A stretch of 64,000 nucleotides of DNA from Dyadobacter sediminis (GTDB lineage: Bacteria; Bacteroidota; Bacteroidia; Cytophagales; Spirosomataceae): positions 124,001 through 188,000 of the forward strand of contig NZ_VCEI01000029.1 in assembly GCF_005860765.1 (NCBI RefSeq), read 5' to 3'. Position numbers and translations under genes: made by a program. Under the pieces are notes generated by a model that did no database searches, was not told the origin of the DNA, and was given only the letters and a program-made list of their open reading frames with translations. Of this stretch, positions 17,652 through 26,607 are shown in pieces; position 1 is the first letter of the stretch, and every line of letters begins with the position of its first letter.

Positions 17652-19007
17652 ATGAATATTGATAATTCGGTAACGCATTTGAACAGTCAAATTTCTATCA
17701 TAACTGAAAATATGGCCAAGATAAAATTTATAATTTCCCTGATAAAAGACAGCGCCAGCGAATTTGTTGAGGATAATTGCATGAAACTAAGTGCTGCTTT
17801 ATCCTATTATACGGTATTTTCAATGGCTCCCATGCTTCTGGTCATCATCTCGATTGTGAGTATCGTATATGGTAAAGAGGCATTTCAGGGTGAACTTTTC
17901 GGGCAGATCAGCGGCCTGGTTGGAAAACAGGCTGCTGCCCAGTTACAGGAAATTATTAAGAATGCCGAACTGTCAAATAAATCGGGCATGGCTGCAACGA
18001 TCGGTATTGTTACCTTGCTGATTGGTGCTACGGGTATATTTGCCGAAATTCAGGATTCGATCAATTATATATGGTCTATAAAATCAAAGCCTAAAAAGAG
18101 CTGGCTTCAGTATCTTAAAAACCGGCTTCTTTCCTTTTCCATTATCATTACTTTAGGATTTCTGCTTATCGTTTCACTAGGTGTCAATACAATGGTTGAT
18201 CTGCTGAGCAGCAGGCTGGAGCGTTACTTTTCCGAGGTTTCCGTCATCCTTTTTTCAGCACTGAATATTGCTTTGGTACTTGTCATTATCACAGCACTGT
18301 TTACCGTTATTTTCAAGATTCTTCCCGATGGCCATGTGCGCTGGAAAGAATGCCTGGTCGGAGCTGCTTTTACTTCTGTTCTGTTTGCAATCGGTAAATT
18401 TGCAATCAGCTTTTATCTTGGGAAGCAAGATCTTGGCGCATCTTACGGCACTTCTGCCTCTATTGTTATCCTGCTTACGTGGATTTACTACTCATCCATC
18501 ATTTTGTATTTTGGCGCCGAATTCACAAAAGTTTATGCAAAAACCGACGGCACAGGCATTTCCCCCAATGAGCATGCCGTACTGATGATCAGAAGAGAAC
18601 AGGTAATACAAACGCCGGATATGCCGCAACCAATTTCTGGACATGCACTGAATGACTCTGGTGACGGAACAAAAGCCAAAGATGAAAAGAAAAGCCTGCT
18701 TGATACGGCAAGCAGCTTTCTGGATGCCAAGTTTCATGCCATTACCGTTGAAATAAAAGGCAGGCTTGCGGAGCTGGCAACGCCTGCATCATATTACGCA
18801 TGGATTGCAGTGCTTGTCTTTATGGTTGTAATTTCCCTCATTCTTTTGCTGGGACAAATCCTGAATGAATTGTTTGACAGCAATTACCTCGGCTATGTAA
18901 CTTTACTTGGCATTGCCATCATTGTGATGATACTGGGCTTGAAGTACCGTGTCAAAAGCATAGAGACGATCCGTAAGCTGCTCATGAAAACAGATCATAA
19001 GGCGTAA
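17652..19007 (+). CDS. YihY/BrkB-family inner-membrane protein
   Basis: 451 residues. The family core starts at KFIISLIKDSASEFVEDNCMKLSAALSYYTVFSMAPMLLV and spans about six membrane helices, including the SYGTSASIVILLTWIYYSSIILYFGAEF block. An ATG at 17712 would begin closer to the usual family start, so the first 20 residues are doubtful. The C-terminal part adds a charged linker (about 310-365) and two further helices, longer than typical members. The family was once called RNase BN, wrongly; it is thought to act in membrane or envelope transport. Function unknown. Confidence 0.85.
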   Translation: MNIDNSVTHLNSQISIITENMAKIKFIISLIKDSASEFVEDNCMKLSAALSYYTVFSMAPMLLVIISIVSIVYGKEAFQGELFGQISGLVGKQAAAQLQEIIKNAELSNKSGMAATIGIVTLLIGATGIFAEIQDSINYIWSIKSKPKKSWLQYLKNRLLSFSIIITLGFLLIVSLGVNTMVDLLSSRLERYFSEVSVILFSALNIALVLVIITALFTVIFKILPDGHVRWKECLVGAAFTSVLFAIGKFAISFYLGKQDLGASYGTSASIVILLTWIYYSSIILYFGAEFTKVYAKTDGTGISPNEHAVLMIRREQVIQTPDMPQPISGHALNDSGDGTKAKDEKKSLLDTASSFLDAKFHAITVEIKGRLAELATPASYYAWIAVLVFMVVISLILLLGQILNELFDSNYLGYVTLLGIAIIVMILGLKYRVKSIETIRKLLMKTDHKA

Positions 19008-19030
19008 CTTGTTTGAATAAAACAGAAATA

Positions 19031-19058
19031 AAAAAGGACAGCTTTAAAAGCTGTCCTT
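19031..19058 (-). terminator. Terminator hairpin after the 104-aa unknown gene
   Basis: An 11-bp stem (19034-19044 with 19048-19058, AAGGACAGCTT) with a 3-nt loop. On the minus strand it is followed by a T-rich run, so it should end transcription of the gene at 19087-19401; it may also slow readthrough from the BrkB gene. Confidence 0.7.
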
Positions 19059-19086
19059 GGCATTAACTGCTGATGAAGGTATGTGA

Positions 19087-19401
19087 TTATTGAAAATTCT
19101 GCTTTTGAATAACCCACATCCAGTTTGTAGGCCACAAGTCAGAATTTATTTTTTCGTGACTTACCAGTTCCTCGTTAACCATTTCATAGCCGATCAGCTT
19201 CCCTCCCTGGCTTTCTACATCCGCTCTTGCATAATCCTGCAACTGTATCCAGAATTCCGGAGAAATCAACTTCTCTGTAACAAAACCCACTTCTTCCCAT
19301 TCGGGATCTGATGCTTTACTGACATATTTCAGCAGCAAATAATGCTTGAAACTGTCATTATTAAACGATAAAACAACACGCCCTTTTTTATCATGTACCA
19401 T
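19087..19401 (-). CDS. Hypothetical protein, unknown family
   Basis: 104 residues from the ATG at 19401; a GTG at 19407 would add two residues. It is soluble, with no signal or membrane segment, and has many Trp, Tyr and acidic residues (for example DPEWEEVGF, PEFWIQLQDY, LWPTNWMWV). Its own terminator and the size of the spacer upstream support a real gene. I do not recognise the family. It diverges from the 83-aa gene at 19674 across a 270-bp AT-rich spacer with a perfect TACANNTGTA palindrome. Confidence 0.6.
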   Translation of the reverse strand: MVHDKKGRVVLSFNNDSFKHYLLLKYVSKASDPEWEEVGFVTEKLISPEFWIQLQDYARADVESQGGKLIGYEMVNEELVSHEKINSDLWPTNWMWVIQKQNFQ

Positions 19402-19542
19402 GTTCACGTAAATTTAAATAATCATACAGGTTGCTTGAAATCAGTTAATTCGTACACTAATATACATGGTGATTACTACAAATATCGTATTTGAGAAAAA
19501 ATATTTTTAAATCGCTTTGTCTAAATACTAGTTATATAAAAA

Positions 19543-19556
19543 ATTACAATTGTAAT
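19543..19556. promoter_or_regulatory. Palindrome resembling a BlaI/CopY-type operator
   Basis: ATTACAATTGTAAT is a perfect 14-bp palindrome that contains TACANNTGTA, the known core of BlaI/MecI/CopY-family operators. It lies in the divergent spacer between the 19087-19401 gene (-) and the 19674-19925 gene (+). The region is very AT-rich, so chance is possible; no BlaI-type regulator is encoded in the window. Confidence 0.35.
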
Positions 19557-19673
19557 ATTATTTCTATATCTTTATTATTAGTATTTTGGGTATTCGGAAA
19601 GGCTTAAAGCAGATTCCGATATGGCACAGCATTTGCATTGTACAATCAATATCAAAATCTATATAATTAACTA

Positions 19674-19925
19674 ATGGTTACGTTGAAGTTTGTCAGAGAT
19701 GACTGGGTGAAAGAAAAAAACGGATCCAGGCTTATGCAAATTGATGAATACCAGATTGTTGAAATTGTAACTTTTGAAAATGGCAATCTCTCCATGCCTG
19801 TGGTCAAAAGAGCTTATAATGGAAAAGTCTGGTGCACCTGGATTAATGAAAACAAGGCAGTTGTTACTCAGCCTTTTTGGGAAACCGATTTGGAAGCTGT
19901 GTCGCAACGCAGCGCCCGGGTATAG
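19674..19925 (+). CDS. Small hypothetical protein (DUF2158-like pattern)
   Basis: 83 residues, soluble, no signal. The order of features, an N-terminal basic beta segment and then VWCTWINENKAVVTQPFWETDLEA, is reminiscent of the small YodC/DUF2158 proteins that end in a C-W-x-F-x-L pattern, but the match is by eye only. It stands alone on the plus strand between divergent and convergent neighbours. Function unknown. Confidence 0.55.
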   Translation: MVTLKFVRDDWVKEKNGSRLMQIDEYQIVEIVTFENGNLSMPVVKRAYNGKVWCTWINENKAVVTQPFWETDLEAVSQRSARV

Positions 19926-19974
19926 AAAATCAAATTATAACAATTGAGAGTTAATACGCTATTGATAACCAAAT

Positions 19975-20013
19975 GCCAAACCCCGGGCAAAACAAGTTTG
20001 ACGGAGGTTTGGC
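19975..20013. terminator. Candidate hairpin between convergent small genes
   Basis: An 8-bp stem (GCCAAACC at 19975-19982 with 20006-20013) plus three extra GC pairs across a one-base bulge. It lies between the stops of the 83-aa gene and the 117-aa gene. Neither side has a strong T-run, so terminator activity is uncertain. Confidence 0.35.
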
Positions 20014-20024
20014 TTAAAATCACA

Positions 20025-20378
20025 TCACGGCTTCCTTATCGAATCGGTTCTCGTATTGATTAAAGCTGTATCGGCATTCATTCCTCTTCTCTTGTTTTTA
20101 CGGCGACTTACTTTATCGTTTTTTGTTGCAGAAGGCATTAAAGTGTCTTTGATTATTGCACCGGAACTTACTTGTCCTTTGATCAGAGTATCCTCGGAAG
20201 GTGTATTTGCAGGCCTTACAGGGGTCTGCGGAGCAGCAAACTCCTCCTTTTTTTCACTTGTTGGTGTCGTAGGAACCGAAGTTTGTTCCGGGGTGGATTG
20301 CGGCGTAGTCGTTTGGGCATAAGTAATGCCGGTTGATGCAAGCAATGCTGTTATTATGAGTACGTTCAGATTTTTCAT
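20025..20378 (-). CDS. Small secreted Pro/Thr/Ser-rich protein, unknown function
   Basis: 117 residues. The signal peptide (MKNLNVLIITALLASTGITYAQ) is followed by a mature chain rich in Thr, Pro, Ser and Gln, then a basic patch (KVSRRKNKRRG, about 90-100). No recognised domain; the chain should be disordered. It resembles the 128-aa secreted protein at 16651 in design but not in sequence. Function unknown. Confidence 0.6.
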   Translation of the reverse strand: MKNLNVLIITALLASTGITYAQTTTPQSTPEQTSVPTTPTSEKKEEFAAPQTPVRPANTPSEDTLIKGQVSSGAIIKDTLMPSATKNDKVSRRKNKRRGMNADTALINTRTDSIRKP

Positions 20379-20641
20379 TGTCAGCCTGTTTTCAGATGAT
20401 CAGGAACCGATTCCGATCCCTGATCAATGTTATCCAAAAGCATTCCAGCTTTTGGATTCATCTGTAATCTGAAAAAGGTCTCCGGACCAAGCCAGGTATA
20501 ACGCATGATGCAGGCTTACGGGCTGTAAAGCAAGAATATGAGCATTATATTTTAACACTTTTATCCCCAAACTGCGTATTCGTATACACATAGAACCATG
20601 CAGTTCAGGGAATAGTATTTGGAAAAAACATCAGAAATTGC

Positions 20642-22582
20642 CTAGCTGTAAACCCTTCTCATTCTTATTTTTTCGGCCGGCGTTAAAACAAGCGGCACTT
20701 TTTCCACCTTTACAGAACTGCTGTCCAGACCAAACCATTTATCCTCGGAAGTAGTAATGCTTTTGATTGTAAAATAGATTTTCATAATCAGTTCTTCCAT
20801 AAAAGGCAGATTGTTTTCTATGGAAAGGTAACGTTCCAGCACTACAAACCGGAAGTCGCCGGTTATATTCTGGCGGTTCAAGGATTCATAACGGCTTGTG
20901 ATATCCACTTCTTTGTTAAGAACCATGTCTTCCACAACTTTCCTGAAAAACAGATTGATCCGCTGTTCAATCCGGAAGCCAAGCCTGAACGTGACTTTAA
21001 TAACATCGTCTTCGGCAATGATATTGACATGATAATCCATTGTATAAGGTTCATCCGTTGTTTCCACATGTATAAACCAATATATGTCCGCACGTTTTGG
21101 CCTTTTGTAAAAAATAGAATAAATAATCTTGTTTTCAATCTCCGATTCATGTGCTGCATTCGACATGAAAATCAGGTGTGTTGAGTATTTGGGAATGCTG
21201 ATGTCGTTACTTAGTTCTTTCAGAGGCCCGATGTATTTTTCCAGACTTTCAAATTCTGTCAATCTCAGCTTGATGGAATAGGCCTTTAACCAAACCGTGA
21301 TAACCAATGCAATAATAGTAGCCAGCAGAAGGGAAACCCAGCCTCCATGCGTAAATTTCAAAAGGTTTGCGGCCAGGAAAGACCCTTCAATAGCCAGGTA
21401 AACGATCAGAAAAATCCCAATGATCCATTTGCTTACATTGCTGAAATATAAATAGACTGACATCAGGATCGTAGTCATAATCATGGTCAGTGTGATTGCC
21501 AGCCCGTAAGCCGCTTCCATATGAGCGGACTCCTTGAAATAAAGCACAATGCCGACGCATCCTGCCCACAAAAGCCAGTTGACGCTTGGCACGTAAAGCT
21601 GCCCTTTTTTGTCACTCGGATAAATAAGCCTGACTTTTGGCCAGAAATTCAAACGGATCGCTTCTGAAATCAGTGTAAACGAACCGCTTATCAATGCCTG
21701 GCTTGCAATAATAGTCGCCATGGTAGCAATACAGATTCCCGGCAGCAGAAACCATTCGGGCATGATTTCATAAAAAGGTTTTCTGCCGCCCAGTGTCGTT
21801 CCGGCATGTACGATCAGCCATGCGCCTTGTCCGAAATAATTGAGCAGCAGACAAACTTTTACAAAAATCCAGCTGATCCGGATATTTCCTCTTCCGCAAT
21901 GGCCAAGATCACTGTAAAGTGCTTCCGCTCCCGTTGTACACAGAAATACAGAACCAAGCATCCAGAATCCGCCGGGATGCTGGGCAAGCAGCTTGTATCC
22001 GTAATACGGATTAATCGATTTCAGGATTTCGGGATGGCCGATAACTTGCGAAACACCAAGCACTGCAAGCATCAGAAACCAGATCATCATAACCGGCCCG
22101 AACGCTCTTCCTACGATTGTGGTCCCAAAAACCTGAATAATAAACAGCAACGTAAGAATACCGATTACAATCGGGATGGTCTGGATATGCGGATAAAGTA
22201 TTCTGAGCCCTTCAACTGCGGATGAAACCGAAATTGGCGGCGTAATGATACCGTCTGCAAGGAGCGTACTGGCTCCGATAATGGCCGGGATCGTAAGCCA
22301 TGCTGCATTGCGCCTTACCAATGCATATAAAGCCAGGATTCCACCCTCGCCTTTGTTGTCAGCTCTGAGGATCAGTATAACATATTTTACCGTTGTCTGA
22401 AGGGTCAGTGTCCAGAAAATGCAGGAAACCGCACCATAAACTACTTCTTCTGATATGCTGTTATTGCCGATAATGGCCTGCATAACGTAGAGCGGAGACG
22501 TACCAATGTCTCCAAAAATGATTCCTAATGCAACCAGCAGACCCGCAGCGGAGGCTTTATCAAGATGTTTATGAGAGCTCAT
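20642..22582 (-). CDS. kup: Kup-type potassium uptake transporter
   Basis: 646 residues. It contains the family signature GIIFGDIGTSPLYVMQ (about 20-35), then DNKGEGGILALYALVRR, and about twelve membrane helices in the first 430 residues, with a cytoplasmic C-terminal tail of about 200 residues. It takes up K+ with protons across the inner membrane. Length and motifs are normal. The gene lies 49 bp after the mutarotase-like gene on the same strand, but the two functions do not suggest a shared pathway. Confidence 0.95.
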   Translation of the reverse strand: MSSHKHLDKASAAGLLVALGIIFGDIGTSPLYVMQAIIGNNSISEEVVYGAVSCIFWTLTLQTTVKYVILILRADNKGEGGILALYALVRRNAAWLTIPAIIGASTLLADGIITPPISVSSAVEGLRILYPHIQTIPIVIGILTLLFIIQVFGTTIVGRAFGPVMMIWFLMLAVLGVSQVIGHPEILKSINPYYGYKLLAQHPGGFWMLGSVFLCTTGAEALYSDLGHCGRGNIRISWIFVKVCLLLNYFGQGAWLIVHAGTTLGGRKPFYEIMPEWFLLPGICIATMATIIASQALISGSFTLISEAIRLNFWPKVRLIYPSDKKGQLYVPSVNWLLWAGCVGIVLYFKESAHMEAAYGLAITLTMIMTTILMSVYLYFSNVSKWIIGIFLIVYLAIEGSFLAANLLKFTHGGWVSLLLATIIALVITVWLKAYSIKLRLTEFESLEKYIGPLKELSNDISIPKYSTHLIFMSNAAHESEIENKIIYSIFYKRPKRADIYWFIHVETTDEPYTMDYHVNIIAEDDVIKVTFRLGFRIEQRINLFFRKVVEDMVLNKEVDITSRYESLNRQNITGDFRFVVLERYLSIENNLPFMEELIMKIYFTIKSITTSEDKWFGLDSSSVKVEKVPLVLTPAEKIRMRRVYS

Positions 22583-22631
22583 TTAAAATAAGAAATGAAA
22601 TATAAAAGCATACTTTAAAAGCATATTCCGT

Positions 22632-23600
22632 TTAAAAAGTGTAAAATTCATAGTTTACTTTCCATGTGATTTCCTCATTCGGCTTTGCAGAAAGTCTGAC
22701 ATACGGTTCCGGGCATGATGTTGTCGGGCAAGCCCAGTACACCAGCTTTTCCAAGGCACGATCACTTGTGATCCGGACGCCGGCGCCTGTCTTCGTATTT
22801 TCAATTCGGATATCATAATCCTTGGAAGTGTTACCAAATCCCTGCAACCCGCTGCTAAAAACCTGATCCCCTTTTACAACTTCGCGCGTGTAACGAAGTG
22901 TTTTATCCTTCGCATTAATAATTGTACCAAAACCTTTGCCTTCTCCGGTAACATCAAAGGGAAAAACAATCCTGATGTTCTCATTGGAAGGCTCTTTGTC
23001 AATCATAAAAAAATTGTGATTATAGACGCTTGTATTGATTTCTTTAGTGCCTGTATTTTTAAGGCTATGCTCCAGAACCAGTTCAGGCTTTCCTTTCACG
23101 AGCCTGACTGTTTTTTTATAGATATAGGAAAATCCCGCTCCGTCCTGCATTACATGTGTAAATTCCACATGATCGCTTTTTTTGTTTACCGTCCATTTAC
23201 CTGCATTTTTGATGGCATAATTAGTCGCAAATGAATACTTTTTGTCATCCGGTTTTATCAAAGTACCAACGCCTATTTTCAGGAATTCTTCTCCTGTTTT
23301 GGCTTCGTCGAAATTCAAAGGTGTAAATTCTTCAACCGGTCCCATAATGGCGTCGTGCAGTTTGGGATCATACGTGGAAAACCATTGTCCGAAATACGTA
23401 TGTCCTTTGTATTCAAGGCTCGGGACTACGCCCGCCCAGTCAAAACGTGTTCCCTGATAATAACCGGCCGAGGCATCCGGCAAATACAGCTTTGCCTTGA
23501 CAATTCCGTTATCTATTGCTGCTTCAGGAAATTCAACCAGACTGAACGCACTCAGGCCCAGACCAATCAGAAGGCAAATAGCAGTCATTTTCTTTTTCAT
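22632..23600 (-). CDS. Secreted galactose-mutarotase-like (aldose-epimerase-fold) protein
   Basis: 322 residues from the ATG at 23600, which places a signal peptide first (MKKKMTAICLLIGLGLSAFS); the frame is open further upstream but only from a TTG. The chain is rich in beta strands and includes LEHSLKNTGTKEINTSVYNHNFFMID, which looks like the core of aldose-1-epimerase-type sandwich proteins. The usual complete catalytic His/Glu set is not evident, so it may be a carbohydrate-binding or atypical enzyme. It is called by resemblance only. Confidence 0.6.
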   Translation of the reverse strand: MKKKMTAICLLIGLGLSAFSLVEFPEAAIDNGIVKAKLYLPDASAGYYQGTRFDWAGVVPSLEYKGHTYFGQWFSTYDPKLHDAIMGPVEEFTPLNFDEAKTGEEFLKIGVGTLIKPDDKKYSFATNYAIKNAGKWTVNKKSDHVEFTHVMQDGAGFSYIYKKTVRLVKGKPELVLEHSLKNTGTKEINTSVYNHNFFMIDKEPSNENIRIVFPFDVTGEGKGFGTIINAKDKTLRYTREVVKGDQVFSSGLQGFGNTSKDYDIRIENTKTGAGVRITSDRALEKLVYWACPTTSCPEPYVRLSAKPNEEITWKVNYEFYTF

Positions 23601-23666
23601 ATCATTGTCAAAGGTTACGGTTGCACAGGAAAAGGAATTGCTCGGCAATATGTTGTTGTAAAACAA

Positions 23667-23712
23667 AAGACAGAAAGATAAAATGTAATATTACATTTTA
23701 TCTTTCTGTCTT
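23667..23712 (-). terminator. Perfect 46-bp palindrome after the molybdenum hydroxylase operon
   Basis: The two 23-bp arms are exact reverse complements, centred at 23689/23690 (core ATGTAATATTACAT, outer end AAGACAG). It begins 21 bp after the stop at 23733. On the minus strand it is followed by TTTTGTTTT, so it can act as an intrinsic terminator; the stem is much longer than needed. Confidence 0.7.
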
Positions 23713-23732
23713 AAATTGATTGGGAATAATAT

Positions 23733-25877
23733 TTATGAAATGCCTTTAAAAGCTTCTTCGTTGATAAATGGCTGATTGCGCAATCGCTGCTTGGTTGCTT
23801 TGTAAAATGCATTGGCAACTGCGCCTCCGGCCGGCGGTAAAGCCGGCTCGCCAAGACCTGTAGGCGAAATGCCGTTATCTACAAAATGCACGTCCACTTC
23901 CGGGATTTCATTCATTCGGATCAGTCGGAAACCATTGAAATTACGCTGATCCGGCGCTCCGTCCTTAAACGTCATGTTGCCGTACATAGCATGTCCGAGG
24001 CCGTCTACAACACCGCCTCTAACCTGCTGCAACGATCCGCTTTTATTGATGACAATTCCGCAATCCACAGCAGCAATGACATTTTTCAGAACAGGTTTAC
24101 CTTTTTCCATTACAACTTCTCCCACTTGCGCAACATACGACCGGTGAGAAAAATAAACGCTGAATCCCTGATAAACGCCTTTCTTTTTACCCCATTTGCT
24201 CTTTTCCGCCGCAAGCTTGACAACGCCGATCATTCGGTCCACATCATACTTGATATCTCCGACTGGCGACTTTTTGGCTTTTTCCAGCAATGCCAATCTG
24301 AATTCAACCGGATCTTTTCCTGCTGCTTCTGCTACTTCGTCCAGAAAAGACTGTTCGGCATAGGCAAGGAAATTGGTAATCGGTGCACGCCACGGACCGG
24401 TTGTAATCGGCGACTTATATTCAACAGAATCAATCAGAAGATTTTCAACAGAACCGGAAGGAAAATTATCCTCGCGTGTGGAATTTCCAGAATTCATTCC
24501 TACGCCCCGAAGCTTGTAACCGATCAGTTCCCCACTTTTATCCAGTGCGGCTTCAAAACGGTAACGTACAGCCGGACGGTAAATACCACCGGTCATATCA
24601 TCTTCCCGTGTCCAGATTACTTTCACCGGCGCTTTCACCAGTTTGGAAACATTTGCCGCTTCCAGAACAAAATCGGCAGCCAGACGCCGCCCGAAGCCCC
24701 CGCCCTGACGAGTGATTTCCACGGTTATTTTTTCAGGAGCAATTCCGGTCAGTTTTGCCACTTCGGTACGCGCTCTTTCCGGCGTCTGCGTAGGCCCGAT
24801 AAGCTCTACGCCATCTTCCCGCACATGCGCGAAAAAGTTCATGGGTTCCAGCGGGCTATGCGGCAGGAACGGGCACTGGTATTCGGATTTAATCACTTTT
24901 GCCGCATTCTTGAATGCCGTTTCCACATCACCGTTTTTACGGCGTACTGTAGCTTCCCCATTTTCCATTAATTGCTGGAAAATTCGGTTATGGTCCGCAG
25001 AACTTTCCAGTTCTGCTTCTTTTTCATATTCAATTTTCAGGGCATCCTTGGCCTTTTTCACCTGCCATGTGGACTTTCCAACGACAGCTACGCTGTTATC
25101 AAAAGTTACAACATCCACAATACCCGGCATCGATTTTACAGCTTCCTTCTGTACGGATTTCAGCTTCAGACCAAATGCTTTCGGACGCTGAATCATGGCA
25201 AACAACATGCCTTCTCTGTAAACGTCCAGGCCGAAAAGCGGTTTACCCGTTGCTATATTGTTATTGTCAACATTCCGGACCGATTGCCCGATCAGTTTGA
25301 AGTCGCTTTCCTTTTTCAGTTTCACCTCTGCCGGAGCCGGCATTTTCGAAGCAGCTTCGGCCAGTTCTCCGTAAGATAGGGATTTACCGGAAGTTCTGTG
25401 CAAAACCTTTCCATTCTCGGTTGTACATTCTGACGCCGGAACGCTCCATTGTGCCGCGGCTGCTTCCACCAGTAAATAGCGTGCAGTAGCACCGGCTTTG
25501 CGAAGGCGTTCCCATGAATGCGGAACAGCACCGCTTCCGCCTGTAACCTGCCGCTCGTAAATACCCGTATCCAGATTTCCCTGCACCGTTTTGACCTGTT
25601 TCCAGTCTGCATCCAGTTCCTCGGCGACCACCATTGGAAAAGCGGTCTTTATTCCTTGTCCGATTTCAGGATTCGGGGATATGATTGTAATGACATTATC
25701 CGTTCCGATGGACAGGTAACTATTGAAATTTACCAAACCTGCTGCGACTTTTTGAGCGTCTACAACCACCGGAAGCGCAGATGAATTTGACCAGTTGAAG
25801 CCCAGGAATAATCCGCCGCCTGCTGCTGCCGCAATTTTAATAAAATTACGTCTGGAAGTTTGTTCTGATGTCTGCAT
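23733..25877 (-). CDS. Molybdopterin-binding large subunit of xanthine-dehydrogenase-family oxidoreductase (isoquinoline 1-oxidoreductase beta type)
   Basis: 714 residues. An N-terminal Tat signal (TSRRNFIKIAAAAGGGLFLG, about 7-26) shows periplasmic export in the folded state. The MoCo-binding GGGFGRR motif and the late GLGEPALPPAGGAVANAF block, with the catalytic Glu, place it in the aldehyde/xanthine oxidoreductase family, of the split type (iorB, adhB). It would hydroxylate or oxidise an N-heterocycle or aldehyde. The Fe-S subunit lies 2 bp upstream. There is no cytochrome c subunit gene beside it. Substrate unknown. Confidence 0.9.
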   Translation of the reverse strand: MQTSEQTSRRNFIKIAAAAGGGLFLGFNWSNSSALPVVVDAQKVAAGLVNFNSYLSIGTDNVITIISPNPEIGQGIKTAFPMVVAEELDADWKQVKTVQGNLDTGIYERQVTGGSGAVPHSWERLRKAGATARYLLVEAAAAQWSVPASECTTENGKVLHRTSGKSLSYGELAEAASKMPAPAEVKLKKESDFKLIGQSVRNVDNNNIATGKPLFGLDVYREGMLFAMIQRPKAFGLKLKSVQKEAVKSMPGIVDVVTFDNSVAVVGKSTWQVKKAKDALKIEYEKEAELESSADHNRIFQQLMENGEATVRRKNGDVETAFKNAAKVIKSEYQCPFLPHSPLEPMNFFAHVREDGVELIGPTQTPERARTEVAKLTGIAPEKITVEITRQGGGFGRRLAADFVLEAANVSKLVKAPVKVIWTREDDMTGGIYRPAVRYRFEAALDKSGELIGYKLRGVGMNSGNSTREDNFPSGSVENLLIDSVEYKSPITTGPWRAPITNFLAYAEQSFLDEVAEAAGKDPVEFRLALLEKAKKSPVGDIKYDVDRMIGVVKLAAEKSKWGKKKGVYQGFSVYFSHRSYVAQVGEVVMEKGKPVLKNVIAAVDCGIVINKSGSLQQVRGGVVDGLGHAMYGNMTFKDGAPDQRNFNGFRLIRMNEIPEVDVHFVDNGISPTGLGEPALPPAGGAVANAFYKATKQRLRNQPFINEEAFKGIS

Positions 25878-25879
25878 GA

Positions 25880-26341
25880 TCAGTTGGTTTTAGATGCTGC
25901 TACTTTGACTGCTTCACGTATACGGTGGTAAGTTCCGCAACGGCAAATATTTCCGCTCATCGTCGAAACAATTTCTTCATCTGACGGCTTGGGATTTTCT
26001 TTCAGCAATGCAGCCGCAGTCATAATCTGTCCGGCCTGGCAATAACCGCATTGCGCCACGTCCACTTCGTCCCAGGCTTTCTGAACAGGATGATCTCCCT
26101 TTTCCGAGAGCCCTTCGATTGTCGTTACTTTCGCTTTTCCTACGGCCGATACTGGAAGTACGCAGGAACGTACCGCCTTGCCATCCAGATGCACTGTACA
26201 CGCGCCGCATTGTGCAATTCCGCAGCCGTATTTGGTACCGACCAGGCCCAGATTGTCGCGCAGAACCCACAAAAGCGGAGTATCCTTCTCCACATCTGCA
26301 TCATATGCACGATTGTTGATTGTAAGTTTAAATGACGCCAT
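25880..26341 (-). CDS. [2Fe-2S] small subunit of the molybdenum hydroxylase (isoquinoline 1-oxidoreductase alpha type)
   Basis: 153 residues. The plant-type cluster ligands C40, C45, C48 and C60 lie in [14 protein letters not shown] and the following strand. The second cluster ligands C98, C101, C133 and C135 lie in QCGYCQAGQ and [11 protein letters not shown]. It passes electrons from the molybdenum site of its partner. The partner starts 2 bp downstream, a clear operon. This protein has no signal peptide, so it is probably exported together with the Tat-tagged large subunit (inference from known homologues). Confidence 0.93.
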   Translation of the reverse strand: MASFKLTINNRAYDADVEKDTPLLWVLRDNLGLVGTKYGCGIAQCGACTVHLDGKAVRSCVLPVSAVGKAKVTTIEGLSEKGDHPVQKAWDEVDVAQCGYCQAGQIMTAAALLKENPKPSDEEIVSTMSGNICRCGTYHRIREAVKVAASKTN

Positions 26342-26607
26342 GATGAATTTTTAATGTTACATACGTGCTTTATAATAATACAAAGCAGACCAAGTAATTA
26401 GTAATGTAAGATTTACAAGAGGTTATACTGAAAGGGAACTACGTAATGGTTATTTCCGAGATTACAAACAATCTTCTTGTTTGATCCCGGCAAATACCAT
26501 CAGACTAAATTATTGCAAATGCCGGATTATAATACCTTAAGAAGCCGGTATTAGAGTAAAAATAATGAAGTAACGTTAAAATTATTTTTTTCTTGCCAAA
26601 CAAGCCA

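Noticed and set aside
23601..23666. TTG-started extension of the mutarotase-like gene
   Set aside because: The ATG at 23600 gives a clean signal peptide at the N-terminus, and the extension runs up to the palindrome.
23886..24971. 361-codon plus-strand frame
   Set aside because: It is antisense to the molybdenum hydroxylase large subunit, whose motifs prove the minus strand to be coding.
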